Shown one piece after another: positions 9,363 to 18,089 of a DNA stretch of 56,846 nt. The translations under genes and the position numbers were made by a program. The notes under the pieces were generated by a model that ran no database searches, had not been told where the DNA came from, and saw only the letters and a list, made by a program, of their open reading frames with translations. The DNA comes from an uncultured Erwinia sp. (GTDB lineage: Bacteria; Pseudomonadota; Gammaproteobacteria; Enterobacterales; Enterobacteriaceae), in assembly GCA_946221915.1 (NCBI GenBank), contig CAMIKG010000023.1, positions 1-56,846 on the forward strand, given 5' to 3'. How positions within the stretch are numbered: the first letter of the stretch is position 1; every line of letters starts with the position of its first letter.

Positions 9363-9920
9363 CGCCCGCCGCCGCAGCCACAGGCGCACGCCCCACACCA
9401 GCGCCAGTGCGCCCGCGACCCACAGCAGATGCTTGAGATGCTGATCGAGCTGATGCAGCCACGGGGCAATCACCTGCCCGCCAAGGTAGCCCAGCGAAAC
9501 GAAAATCACTGCCCACAACACGGCGCCGATTACATTCAGCAGAAAGAAGCGCGCCGGTTTCAGGCGACTGGCGCCAATAATCACCGGGCCGATCAGCCGG
9601 AAGCCATACATAAAGCGCACGCCAACCACAAACAGCACCGGACGGCGGTGAATCAGCCGGTTGGCGCGATCGATCTTCTCCTGATGCTGGCGGAAACGGC
9701 GCAGAATACGCGCGCCATAGTAGCGGCCAAGGATAAACAGCAGCTGATCGCCAATCATGCCGCCGAGCGCGGCGACCAGCACCACCACGCCATAATGCAG
9801 TAACCCCTCGTGCGCCGCCACGCCACCCAGCAGGGTGAAGGTTTCCCCCTCGGCCAGACAGCCGATAAACAACGCCAGGTAACCATACTGTTCAATCAGT
9901 CCATTTACATCAATATGCAA
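9342..9920 (-). CDS. yohD: DedA-family membrane protein YohD
   Basis: Inner-membrane DedA/SNARE-associated family protein of 192 residues. The family is linked to proton-motive-force maintenance and lipid carrier recycling. The motifs GSLAEGET-like GCLAEGETFTLLGG, GGMIGDQ and RFMYGFRLIGPVIIG match E. coli YohD, also 192 residues. I place the start at TTG 9920: GGAAGG lies six bases upstream, the product then begins (M)HIDVNGLIEQYG, and no in-frame ATG gives a plausible length. It converges on yohF and diverges from yohC. Confidence 0.9.
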   Translation of the reverse strand: MHIDVNGLIEQYGYLALFIGCLAEGETFTLLGGVAAHEGLLHYGVVVLVAALGGMIGDQLLFILGRYYGARILRRFRQHQEKIDRANRLIHRRPVLFVVGVRFMYGFRLIGPVIIGASRLKPARFFLLNVIGAVLWAVIFVSLGYLGGQVIAPWLHQLDQHLKHLLWVAGALALVWGVRLWLRRRAKKRHHG

Positions 9921-10054
9921 AGTTTGCCTTCCATTTTGTTGTTGGTGAAAAAATATGCAGCCAGGCGGATAAAAATACCAACCACAATTATACTTACTGG
10001 TGAGTCCGCGCAAGGCGATTGCCGTGCGGTTAGTCGTTTCAGAGGAGTGATTTT

Positions 10055-10642
10055 ATGAATCATGTCTGGGGACTGATAGCGCATCCTGACCGTGAGATGC
10101 GCTCTATTAAGCAGGAAAACGAAACGGTCTCGCATCACTACACCCACCATGTACTGATTATGGCGGCGATCCCGGTGATCTGCGCGTTTATTGGCACCAC
10201 ACAGCTGGGCTGGAATCTGGGCGGGGGCCAGACCGTCCAGCTTAATATGATGACCGGCGTGGCGCTGGGCATTGTGTTCTATCTGCTGATGCTGGGCGGC
10301 GTGGCGGTGATGGGCAGGGTAATTTACTGGATGGCGCGTGACTATCCACAACGTCCCAGCCTGCCGCGCTGCACCGTGTTTGCCGGGTACGTCGCCACGC
10401 CGCTGTTTTTAAGCGGGCTGGTGGCGCTCTATCCGCTGGTATGGCTGTGTATGCTGGTCGGTACGCTGGCGCTGCTTTACACCGGTTACCTGCTGTATGT
10501 CGGCATTCCGATGTTCCTGAATATCGATCGTGAAGAGAGTCTGCGCTTCTCCGGCTCGACGCTGGCGATCGGTGTGCTGGTGCTTGAGGTGCTGCTGGCA
10601 TTAACGGTGGTGATCTGGGGTTATGGTTACCTGATGTTCTGA
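10055..10642 (+). CDS. yohC: Yip1-domain inner membrane protein YohC
   Basis: Polytopic inner-membrane protein of 195 residues with about five hydrophobic segments, Yip1 family. The start MNHVWGLIAHPDREM, and later HHYTHHV, GRVIYWMAR and FAGYVATPLFLSGLVAL, match E. coli YohC. CAGAGGAG gives a good ribosome site. Function is not established. It is followed by a clear terminator. Confidence 0.93.
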   Translation: MNHVWGLIAHPDREMRSIKQENETVSHHYTHHVLIMAAIPVICAFIGTTQLGWNLGGGQTVQLNMMTGVALGIVFYLLMLGGVAVMGRVIYWMARDYPQRPSLPRCTVFAGYVATPLFLSGLVALYPLVWLCMLVGTLALLYTGYLLYVGIPMFLNIDREESLRFSGSTLAIGVLVLEVLLALTVVIWGYGYLMF

Positions 10643-10656
10643 CCTTTTTTCTCTCC

Positions 10657-10688
10657 ACTGCCGCTGCTTTGCCAGCGGCAGTTTGTTT
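10657..10688 (+). terminator. Terminator of yohC
   Basis: CTGCCGCTG (10658-10666) pairs with CAGCGGCAG (10673-10681) around CTTTGC, followed by TTTGTTT. Confidence 0.85.
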
Positions 10689-10832
10689 ACGCCCGGAAAC
10701 GAATCTCCTGTAGGAATTTACTTAAGCGGCGGAGTATGATGATGACGCCAGCCCCCGCCGCACCTCACTTTCGCGGGTGGCGGCCTGTGCCCTTTGCACA
10801 GTTAACCATCAACCCGCTTAAGTTTTCACACG

Positions 10833-11783
10833 ATGCCTGCAAAAATTCGTTATTCACTGTTGAGTCTGGCCATACTTTTTTCTGCTCAGGGCATGCTGAA
10901 TACCGCGCACGCCAGCGGCGCTGCGTCGGCGCAAGCTGCGCTGATCCAGCCAGAAATCGCCTCTGGCAGCGCGATGATCGTCGATTTAAATACCAATAAA
11001 GTGATCTACGCCAGCCATCCGGATCTGGTGCGACCGATTGCCTCTATCACTAAGCTGATGACGGCGATGGTGGTGCTGGATGCAAAGCTGCCGCTGGATG
11101 AAAAATTAAAGGTAGATATCAGCCATACCGCGGAGATGCGCGGCATCTATTCGCGTGTGCGTCTCAACAGTGAGATCAGCCGCAAAAATATGCTGCTGCT
11201 GGCGCTGATGTCATCGGAGAACCGTGCGGCGGCCAGCCTGGCGCATCATTACCCGGGCGGCTACGACGCCTTTATCCGGGCGATGAACGCCAAAGCGCGT
11301 TCGCTGGGCATGACTCATACCCGCTATGTGGAGCCGACCGGCCTGTCGATAGAGAACGTCTCTACCGCGCGCGATCTGACCAAGCTGTTGATCGCCAGCA
11401 AAAATTATCCGCTGATTGGTCAGCTCAGCACCACCCACGAGGATATGGCGGCATTCAGCAGCCCGAACTACACCCTGCCATTCCGCAACACCAATCACCT
11501 GGTGTACAAACCAGACTGGAATATCCAGCTGACTAAAACCGGCTTTACCAATCAGGCGGGCCACTGCCTGGTGATGCGCACGACCATCAATCAGCGCCCG
11601 GTGGCGCTGGTGGTGCTGGATGCTTTTGGCAAGTACACCCACTTCGCCGATGCCAATCGTCTGCGTAAATGGATGGAAACCGGCAAAATCACGCCAGTCC
11701 CCGCGTCTGCGCTGAGTTATAAGAAGCAGAAAGCGGCGCAGATGGCCAGCAACAGCGCGGCGGATGACAGCGTCGTCGAGTAA
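10833..11783 (+). CDS. pbpG: D-alanyl-D-alanine endopeptidase (PBP7)
   Basis: Periplasmic low-molecular-mass penicillin-binding protein that cuts D-Ala-mDAP cross-bridges in peptidoglycan. The 316-residue product has a signal peptide ending near AHA (residues 25-27). The three active-site motifs are SITK (71-74), SEN (128-130) and KTG (235-237). Long stretches, for example PIASITKLMTAMVVLDA and MSSENRAAASLAHHYPGGY, match E. coli PbpG. In E. coli dld lies between this gene and bglX; here other genes fill that interval. Confidence 0.96.
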   Translation: MPAKIRYSLLSLAILFSAQGMLNTAHASGAASAQAALIQPEIASGSAMIVDLNTNKVIYASHPDLVRPIASITKLMTAMVVLDAKLPLDEKLKVDISHTAEMRGIYSRVRLNSEISRKNMLLLALMSSENRAAASLAHHYPGGYDAFIRAMNAKARSLGMTHTRYVEPTGLSIENVSTARDLTKLLIASKNYPLIGQLSTTHEDMAAFSSPNYTLPFRNTNHLVYKPDWNIQLTKTGFTNQAGHCLVMRTTINQRPVALVVLDAFGKYTHFADANRLRKWMETGKITPVPASALSYKKQKAAQMASNSAADDSVVE

Positions 11784-11791
11784 TTCTCCCC

Positions 11792-11818
11792 GGCCCTGCG
11801 CACTCCCGCTGCAGGGCC
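11792..11818 (+). terminator. Possible terminator hairpin after pbpG
   Basis: GGCCCTGC (11792-11799) pairs with GCAGGGCC (11811-11818). No U-tract follows, so it may act only as a transcript-end stabiliser. Confidence 0.4.
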
Positions 11819-11944
11819 AGCCAGGCTGATAATATTGTTATCAAGTCCTATAGTTAACCCGCTAACAAAAGCATACACTAGCCGCCAGAATTGCCGCGGA
11901 TTGACGCCGCACCAGCCCCGATAACCTTGTGGATCGTTCCCGTT

Positions 11945-14377
11945 ATGTCAACGTTGTTAACTTTTTTTCGTGTCTGTTTACTGACGCTTATCACGCTAAC
12001 GCCAGCGTTCGTGCAGGCTGCGGATACGGCGGCTTCTGCTCCTGTGGCTGACGCCGATGCGCCACCGAAGGTCAACGCCTCGGTTGAGCTGCCAAAGCTG
12101 CAAAAAATCCTCGATAAAATTAAAAGCCAGGTTTCCGGTGAGACCAATGACGGCAAGCTGGGACAGCTGAACGATCTGGCGCTGGAGCTTTCCACCAATG
12201 CCGATACGCTTGGCCAGGCGCTGATCCCGCAGCGCGCGCAGCTGGTGGCGCAGCTGGGCGTGTTAGGGCCGGAGCCCACGGCGGAAAGCGGCGTGAAAGA
12301 GACGGCGGAGGTGACGCGCAAGCGTAACTCGCTGGAGAGCCAGAAGAGCAAGCTGGACGACCAGATCAAGCAGGCGGAAGCGATTAAGGGCGGGGCGCTG
12401 AATCTCTCGGCGCAGATTGTTAACCTGCGCCGCGACGCGATGAAAACCCAGCTGGCGCTGAACTCCGGCGGTATTTTCAGTGCGCGTTTCTGGGCGCCGC
12501 TGTTTGGCGATCAGAGCCTCGATGGCGAGAAGATCAGCGCCTTTGCGGATGAGCTGGTCGCCACCGCCGAACTGTCATGGGAACCGGGCTGGCGTCTCGG
12601 CACCACCGCGTGGCTCGTTGCCGCGCTGGCGGTTTTCATTCTCGGCCGCCGCTACACCGAAGAGTTTTTTGCCTGGATCAGCATCCACAAGATGCCGGAA
12701 GGGCGTCTGCGCCGCAGTTTCCTTGCTAACACTATCGCGCTGACCACGCTGCTGGCGGTGGTGCTGGCGTTTAACTTTATCGATCTGGCCTTTACCCGTC
12801 GCGAAGAGGTTTCCGACGACGTGCAGAACTTCGTCGATAAGCTGGTGCAGCTGAGTGTGATCTGCGGTCTGATCGCCGGACTGGGACGTGCATTTCTCTC
12901 CACGCGCCGGCCATCCTGGCGTCTGCCGGCGATCTCCAATGAAGTGGCGAGCGCGCTGAAACCCGTGCCGCCACTGACGGCGGCGCTGGTGTTTGTCTTC
13001 CAGACAGTGGAGTCGTTTAACAGCAGCGCAGGCACCAGTGTCGGCACCACTATCTGGGCCAACGGCCTGACGGCGTTGCTGATTGGCGCGACGGCGCTGT
13101 CGATCAGCTTCCGCATCAACCGCGTACGCCGCCGTATGGTGCAGGAAGGCCATCAGCCGGAAGCGCGTTCGACGCTGGTCGGCCTGATTCAGATGGCGAT
13201 TACCCTGACCGGCTCCGCGATCCTGATTTCGCTGGTGATTGGTTATGTCACGCTCGGCCGCTTCCTCAGTTATGAACTGGTGTGGATGGGCATCGTCTTT
13301 GGCTCGTTCTACCTGCTCAGCAGCCTGATGACTGATGCCTGCGAAAGCCTGTTCTCCACCAGCAACTCCACCGGTAAGCGGCTGCAAAGCTCGCTGAACA
13401 TTGATGAGCGCCATCTGTCGCAGGCGGCATCGCTGCTGGCGGCGCTGTGCAAAACCCTGCTGATCCTGTTTGCTGCGGTGGCGCTGTTTAACGGCACCCT
13501 CGGCTCTTCAACCCCGATCGAGCTGCTGCAGAAAGCGCTGGAGTTCTGGGGCGGCAAGGGACTGGAGTCACTGAATATTGTCCCGGCGCATCTGGTGAAT
13601 GCCATTCTGTGTCTGGTGGTCGGCATCTATGTGCTGCGTTCGGTGAAGCGCTGGCTGGACAAAGAGTTCCTGCCGAAAACCACCATGGACACCGGCATGC
13701 GTGTGTCGCTGGTGACGCTGTTCAGCAATATTGGCTATGTGCTGATTATCCTGCTGACGCTCTCCACCATGGGTCTGCAGTGGAACAAACTGGCCTGGAT
13801 CGTCAGTGCGCTGTCGGTCGGTATCGGTTTTGGTTTACAGGAGATTGTGAAGAACTTTATCTCCGGCCTGATCCTGCTGACAGAGCGTCCGGTGAAAGTG
13901 GGTGACCTGGTGAGTATCAGCGGCATCGAAGGCGATATCCGCCGCATCAATGTGCGCGCCACCGAAATTCAGCTGGGCGATAAATCGACGGTGATTGTGC
14001 CGAACTCGCAGCTGATTTCGCAGAACGTACGTAACGCCACCATGGGCAATGCACAGGGTGTGGCCACCATCACGCTGACCTTCCCGCTGGATATCGATCC
14101 GGTGCAGGTGCGTCAGCTGCTGCTGGATGTATACAACGAAAACGAGCGCATTCTGGAAACGCCAGAGCCGTCGGTATCGTTTAAGGATCTTACGCCGTCC
14201 GGCATTGTGTTAAGCGTCACCGGCAATGTCGCCACGCCGCGTCAGGTGAGCGGGGCGAAGAGCGATCTGCTGTTTGATATCCTGACCCGCCTGCGCAAAG
14301 AGGGCGTGATGCTGTCCACGCCGCAGACCATGGTGATTGAGCGCAAGAATGGCAATCTGGTGCTGAAAGAAGATTGA
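11945..14377 (+). CDS. MscS-type mechanosensitive channel with DUF3772 domain
   Basis: Large inner-membrane channel of about 810 residues, predicted to open under membrane tension at hypo-osmotic shock. A signal peptide (LTPAFVQA) is followed by a coiled-coil-rich periplasmic DUF3772-like region to about residue 190. Then come roughly ten membrane segments and the MscS core, with pore-helix/beta-domain motifs GIGFGLQEIVKNFISG, RPVKVGDLVSI and NSQLISQNVRN. The C-terminal vestibule ends NLVLKED. ATG 11945 gives a normal signal peptide; codons upstream would add a non-signal leader. The architecture resembles MscK/MscM-like large channels but is shorter. Confidence 0.88.
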   Translation: MSTLLTFFRVCLLTLITLTPAFVQAADTAASAPVADADAPPKVNASVELPKLQKILDKIKSQVSGETNDGKLGQLNDLALELSTNADTLGQALIPQRAQLVAQLGVLGPEPTAESGVKETAEVTRKRNSLESQKSKLDDQIKQAEAIKGGALNLSAQIVNLRRDAMKTQLALNSGGIFSARFWAPLFGDQSLDGEKISAFADELVATAELSWEPGWRLGTTAWLVAALAVFILGRRYTEEFFAWISIHKMPEGRLRRSFLANTIALTTLLAVVLAFNFIDLAFTRREEVSDDVQNFVDKLVQLSVICGLIAGLGRAFLSTRRPSWRLPAISNEVASALKPVPPLTAALVFVFQTVESFNSSAGTSVGTTIWANGLTALLIGATALSISFRINRVRRRMVQEGHQPEARSTLVGLIQMAITLTGSAILISLVIGYVTLGRFLSYELVWMGIVFGSFYLLSSLMTDACESLFSTSNSTGKRLQSSLNIDERHLSQAASLLAALCKTLLILFAAVALFNGTLGSSTPIELLQKALEFWGGKGLESLNIVPAHLVNAILCLVVGIYVLRSVKRWLDKEFLPKTTMDTGMRVSLVTLFSNIGYVLIILLTLSTMGLQWNKLAWIVSALSVGIGFGLQEIVKNFISGLILLTERPVKVGDLVSISGIEGDIRRINVRATEIQLGDKSTVIVPNSQLISQNVRNATMGNAQGVATITLTFPLDIDPVQVRQLLLDVYNENERILETPEPSVSFKDLTPSGIVLSVTGNVATPRQVSGAKSDLLFDILTRLRKEGVMLSTPQTMVIERKNGNLVLKED

Positions 14378-14399
14378 TCGGCCGCTGCTGACGGCATAC

Positions 14400-14422
14400 G
14401 CGCTATCAGGGCGTGATAGCGC
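14400..14422. terminator. Convergent hairpin between mscS-type gene and puuE
   Basis: GCGCTATCA (14400-14408) pairs with TGATAGCGC (14414-14422) around GGGCG. It is positioned to end both converging transcripts, although no long U-tract is present. Confidence 0.5.
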
Positions 14423-14425
14423 GCA

Positions 14426-15688
14426 TCACTCCTGCAGCAGTTGAGTCAGCAGTTGCAGCGCCTGGCTGAACTGCGCATCCGGAATGGTTAACGGATAGAG
14501 AAATCGGATCACGTTGCCATGCACGCCACAGGTCAGCAGCACCAGTCCGGCCTCCAGCGCCTGCTGCTGAATGCGTTGGGCAATCTCCGGCGCAGGCTGA
14601 CCGCTGTCAGGATGGTGAAATTCAGCGGCAATCATCGAACCGCGACCGCGTACCTCAGCGATAGCCCTGCAGCCGCTCTGCTGCAGAGCAGCGGTCAGTT
14701 GCTCACCCAGCTTCAGCGCGCGGTCACACAGCTGCTCCTCCTCAAGCACATCCAGCACCGCATGAGCAGCGGCAATCGCCAGCGGGTTACCGGCGTAGGT
14801 ACCGCCCAGTCCGCCGGGTTGCGGTGCATCCATCACCTCTGCGCGACCTGTAACGGCGGAGAGCGGCAAACCGCCGCCAAGGCTTTTCGCCATGGTAATC
14901 AGATCCGGTCTGGCATCAGGATAATATTCGCTGGCAAATAGTTTGCCGCTACGGGCAAAGCCACACTGGATTTCGTCGGCGATCAGCAGAATGCCATGCT
15001 GATCACAGCGTTTACGCAGCGCAGTGACAAACTCCGGCGGCGCGACGTTAAAGCCGCCTTCACCCTGAATCGGTTCGAACAGGATCGCCGCTACCTCATC
15101 CGGGGCGATATCGCAGTGGAAAAGCTCATCGAGACTTTTCAGCGCATCATCAACGCTGACGCCATGCAGGGCATTGGGGAAACGGGCATGGAACACCGAA
15201 GCGGCGAACGGACCGAAACCGCTTTTGTACGGCGTCACCTTACCGGTCAGGCTCATGGTCAGCAGCGTGCGGCCATGAAACGCGCCGGTGAAGGAAATTA
15301 CACCCGGACGTCCGGTGGCGGCGCGGGCGATTTTCACCGCGTTTTCCACCGCTTCTGCGCCGGTGGTAAAGAAGGTAGTTTTCGCTTTACCGCCGATCGG
15401 CACCAGTTGATTGAGCCGCTCTGCCAGCCTCAGGTAGCTGTCGTAAGGCAGTACCTGCCAGGCGGTATGGGTAAAGTTGTCCAGCTGATCGCGCACTGCG
15501 GCGAGCACTTTCGGATGGCGATGACCGGTATTCAGCACGGCGATGCCGGCGGTAAAGTCAATATATTCGCGTCCTGTGTTGTCCCACAGCGTGGCATTTT
15601 CCGCCTTCGCCACGAGGAAGTCACACAATACGCCGACACCACGCGGTGTGGCATTGAGACGACGCTGCTGCAGATCGCTGTTATTCAT
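14426..15688 (-). CDS. puuE: 4-aminobutyrate aminotransferase, PuuE type
   Basis: PLP-dependent class III aminotransferase of 420 residues that converts GABA and 2-oxoglutarate to succinate semialdehyde and glutamate. The PLP lysine is Lys268 in MAKSLGGG, with the ring-contacting Asp238 in LLIADEI. The start (QQRRLNATPRGVGVLCDF) and the end (VHGNVIRFLYPLTIPDAQF) are closer to PuuE than to GabT of E. coli as I recall them. No other putrescine or GABA genes are adjacent. The symbol is therefore by similarity; related arginine/ornithine aminotransferases are less likely because GGLGGTYAGNP is retained. Confidence 0.85.
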   Translation of the reverse strand: MNNSDLQQRRLNATPRGVGVLCDFLVAKAENATLWDNTGREYIDFTAGIAVLNTGHRHPKVLAAVRDQLDNFTHTAWQVLPYDSYLRLAERLNQLVPIGGKAKTTFFTTGAEAVENAVKIARAATGRPGVISFTGAFHGRTLLTMSLTGKVTPYKSGFGPFAASVFHARFPNALHGVSVDDALKSLDELFHCDIAPDEVAAILFEPIQGEGGFNVAPPEFVTALRKRCDQHGILLIADEIQCGFARSGKLFASEYYPDARPDLITMAKSLGGGLPLSAVTGRAEVMDAPQPGGLGGTYAGNPLAIAAAHAVLDVLEEEQLCDRALKLGEQLTAALQQSGCRAIAEVRGRGSMIAAEFHHPDSGQPAPEIAQRIQQQALEAGLVLLTCGVHGNVIRFLYPLTIPDAQFSQALQLLTQLLQE

Positions 15689-15898
15689 CGAGTTGACCTC
15701 ATCAAATTGTTCCGGCGCTGCTGGCAGAGCGGGTGACTTACCCGCTAAACCGGATGACGTTTGCTGCGCTTACCCTGATCAACAGCATAGTCTGCAGAGC
15801 GCGATTCAGCCGTGACTGTCTCTCGTGCAGGCTATGACAACATGGCAGGCGCGCAAATAAATCTGATGAGCCGGCATGTCGCTGTGTGTTGATCAACA

Positions 15899-16819
15899 TT
15901 AGCTCTCTTTGGCGGGCATCCTTGTTATCCCCCCCGGCGATGCGGTCATTGTTTTATGCTGTGCCGACGCAGCAGATTCTGAACTCTGCAGTAGCTGTTT
16001 GACGGCAGTTTGAGATGCTGATGCTGCATGCGGCTGTGCTGGTGGATGCGCGACATCCACTAATTTTTCAACGATTCTTTTCGCCAGCGCTGGGGATAAT
16101 CCGGAAAGCGGTTCCGCTGTTTGTGGCTGTGGCGCTTCAGGATTATGCAGTTTCTCTTTCAGCATATTGAGTTGATTGAGCAACTGATTATGTGTGCTGC
16201 GTTGCGCATTCAGCGTTAATAACGCATGCCAGGCACTGGCAATTCGCTCTTTTTGATCCTGATTAAGTTCAAGCAGTTTCTGTCGGAGATTGTCAGCGGT
16301 TGGCTGACCCACCAGCTTTTCTGCAGACTGAACGGTACGTTTATAGTCATCAGAGACGATCATTTTGAATGAATGCCACAGGTTTTTCTGATATCCCTTT
16401 ACCTGATTATTTTTGAGGCGGAAAAAGGGCTTATTGCTTTCAGTTAACTGATAGATCATGCGGTTATTATTCTTGGTGGCTCTCTCACTACCATGGATTA
16501 TTTCATCGCAGGACAGAATGCTATCTGCATTGCGTCTTTTCGATGCCATTGTTGCCATTTCTATATTTTTTATTTGTTCTGCAAGTGGTTGTTTATTGAT
16601 ATCAGAGCAGGCGATGTCGATGCCGAGCTTTTTAATACATGCCCTGATGCCGTTGAGTAACTGGAGGGTTTGCTGGCTATTGGTCACTGATTTCACCGTA
16701 AGTGGCAGGGGCGGTGTGACGTCCTCACTCAGTCTGGTGTACTTAGTCAGTTTTATTCCATTGTCATCGCCTGAGAGGTAAGCGTAATGATTGGCACTAT
16801 TTCCCGTTATGTTGACCAT
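15899..16819 (-). CDS. Unrecognised soluble protein downstream of mgtC
   Basis: I do not recognise this 306-residue protein. It has no membrane segment or signal peptide. The N-terminal half is Asn/Lys/Ser-rich, the middle (RTVQSAEKLVGQPTADNLRQ) is likely helical, and the C-terminal 90 residues are Pro/Ala/Ser/Gln-rich and probably disordered. The DNA is visibly more AT-rich than its neighbours, a sign of transfer. ATG 16819 is chosen because GGA lies seven bases upstream; ATG 16831 is possible. It is on the same strand as mgtC, 151 bases downstream, so it could be co-transcribed. A secreted effector is one possibility but nothing in the sequence proves it. Confidence 0.6.
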   Translation of the reverse strand: MVNITGNSANHYAYLSGDDNGIKLTKYTRLSEDVTPPLPLTVKSVTNSQQTLQLLNGIRACIKKLGIDIACSDINKQPLAEQIKNIEMATMASKRRNADSILSCDEIIHGSERATKNNNRMIYQLTESNKPFFRLKNNQVKGYQKNLWHSFKMIVSDDYKRTVQSAEKLVGQPTADNLRQKLLELNQDQKERIASAWHALLTLNAQRSTHNQLLNQLNMLKEKLHNPEAPQPQTAEPLSGLSPALAKRIVEKLVDVAHPPAQPHAASASQTAVKQLLQSSESAASAQHKTMTASPGGITRMPAKES

Positions 16820-16950
16820 TTTTATGTCCATCCTGGTTGCGTAAATAGCGCAGATGATAGGCGAGTTGAGTTTTTCAAATAGCAATAAAACGCCGCTTTT
16901 CATCCTGAAACAGCGCTTGCCTCATCAGCCCGCCATCAATATCTGCCGGT

Positions 16951-16963
16951 CTGCCGTCGGCAG
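16951..16963. other. Short perfect hairpin after mgtC
   Basis: CTGCC-GTC-GGCAG lies just downstream of the mgtC stop. There is no U-tract; it may protect or attenuate the mgtC transcript before the next gene. Confidence 0.35.
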
Positions 16964-16970
16964 GAACATC

Positions 16971-17663
16971 TCAGTTCACCGCCTCCGCGACCCGCCAGTG
17001 CACCGCGCTGACGCTTTTCTCCAGACTGATACGGCAGAGAATACTTTCCAGGTCACGCTGTGCAGATGGGCAAGCCAGAATATCGGCGCTCACCTCCAGC
17101 TGGCCGGGGCGGTTAGTATCAGCGCTGCACAGCGACTGCAGGCGCAGTGCCATACCATTGAGCGCCTGTAAAATCAGCGTGCGCACCAGAATCTCATCCT
17201 CCGCGCCGCAGATAATCTGCAGGCGGTAACACTGCTCAACATCCGCTTCCGGCTTTGGCTGCAGATTGATGCGCTGCGCTGCTTCACGCAGCAGGATATT
17301 GGCGCACAGCAGCACCAGCGTTGCCACGCAGGCATTGGCATATTGCCCGAGGCCGCACAGCACGCCGACCGCCGCAGAGCACCATAAAGTCGCGGCGGTG
17401 TTCAGGCCGCTAACGTTCATGCCCTGACGCATAATCACGCCAGCGCCGAGAAAACCGATGCCGGAAACAATCTGCGCCGCGATGCGCCCAGGACTGTCAG
17501 GGGAAGCGCTGACCGAACTTAATATAAAAATCGCCGCGCCGGTGGCGACCAGTGCATTGGTACGCAGGCCCGCCATGCGTTGCCGCCACTGACGTTCCGC
17601 GCCAATAATGGCGCCGAGCAGCACTGCCAGCGCCAGATGAACGATAAAAGGAGTCCATGCCAT
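16971..17663 (-). CDS. mgtC: MgtC virulence/magnesium-starvation protein
   Basis: Inner-membrane MgtC/SapB protein of 230 residues. In Salmonella, MgtC inhibits the F1Fo ATPase and is needed for growth in low Mg2+ and in macrophages. About five membrane segments occupy residues 1-130, with GAERQWRQRMAGLRTNALV and GIGFLGAGVIMRQGMNV nearly identical to Salmonella MgtC as I remember it. An ACT-like C-terminal domain follows, which marks a true MgtC and not a shorter SapB/YhiD relative. The start ATG 17663 has GAGG eight bases upstream. No mgtB is adjacent, unlike the Salmonella mgtCBR operon. A promoter and long leader lie upstream. Confidence 0.9.
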   Translation of the reverse strand: MAWTPFIVHLALAVLLGAIIGAERQWRQRMAGLRTNALVATGAAIFILSSVSASPDSPGRIAAQIVSGIGFLGAGVIMRQGMNVSGLNTAATLWCSAAVGVLCGLGQYANACVATLVLLCANILLREAAQRINLQPKPEADVEQCYRLQIICGAEDEILVRTLILQALNGMALRLQSLCSADTNRPGQLEVSADILACPSAQRDLESILCRISLEKSVSAVHWRVAEAVN

Positions 17664-17857
17664 GATAATGACCTCGTTTTCCTGCAGGCACAGGCAGCCG
17701 CAGGGGATGTTTTCATGAGGCAAGGCATCAGCGACAAGGGGTGATGACATTGCCCGCCGTCAGAGGCGGCAGGCAACGATTCAGGAGAACGTCAGGCTGC
17801 CGCGGGAATGTACTGTCGACTCTGCGTGTCCAAGGGGGTTCTCCGCGTCGTAAAATC
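17664..17857 (-). promoter_or_regulatory. Structured 5-prime leader of mgtC with possible leader peptide
   Basis: About 190 bases separate the inferred start of transcription from mgtC. The leader holds a possible 13-codon reading frame at 17833-17792 (TTG start, GGAG seven bases upstream). Its ribosome-site sequence GGAGAAC can pair with GTTCTCC immediately after its stop. Further hairpins are TGCCCGCC/GGCGG(C)AGGCA at 17751-17775 and CCTGC/GCAGG over the mgtC ribosome-site region. The Salmonella mgtC leader is also long and controlled through small open frames; the peptide here is not obviously related. Confidence 0.4.
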
Positions 17858-17863
17858 GGGCGA

Positions 17864-17892
17864 AATATAAGCGCTTTCGTCCGCAGTGTAAA
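17864..17892 (-). promoter_or_regulatory. Predicted sigma-70 promoter of mgtC
   Basis: Read on the minus strand, TTTACA (17892-17887) is separated by exactly 17 bases from TATATT (17869-17864). Transcription would begin near 17857. Confidence 0.6.
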
Positions 17893-17908
17893 TTATCAAT
17901 CGCCAGCT

Positions 17909-17925
17909 GGTTTAATCGGTGTTCA
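17909..17925 (+). promoter_or_regulatory. PhoP-box-like direct repeat
   Basis: GGTTTA-ATCGG-TGTTCA matches the PhoP consensus (T/G)GTTTA-N5-(T/G)GTTTA with one mismatch. It lies 16 bases upstream of the -35 of the mgtC promoter, in reversed orientation. PhoPQ control of mgtC is known in Salmonella. Confidence 0.45.
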
Positions 17926-18089
17926 GCTATCGCCAAACAGCGATTCTGCCGCTAGCATGAAAGTAAGCTATGCATTTTTCGACTCTTTTTACCACGCTGA
18001 TAGCGTGTTACCGGGCATCACGCGCCAGCTTATGGCACACTGATGGCCGATAATCCTTACTGCGCAGTTACTTGAGAGAAGCCAATCTG

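Noticed and set aside
12575..13414. Long open frame on the minus strand opposite the MscS-type gene
   Set aside because: It is His/Gln/Arg-rich, low-complexity and lies fully inside a well-supported gene; it is a shadow caused by high GC.
17497..17776. Additional overlapping reading frames upstream of mgtC
   Set aside because: They are out of frame with mgtC, lack ribosome sites and overlap the strongly conserved mgtC start.
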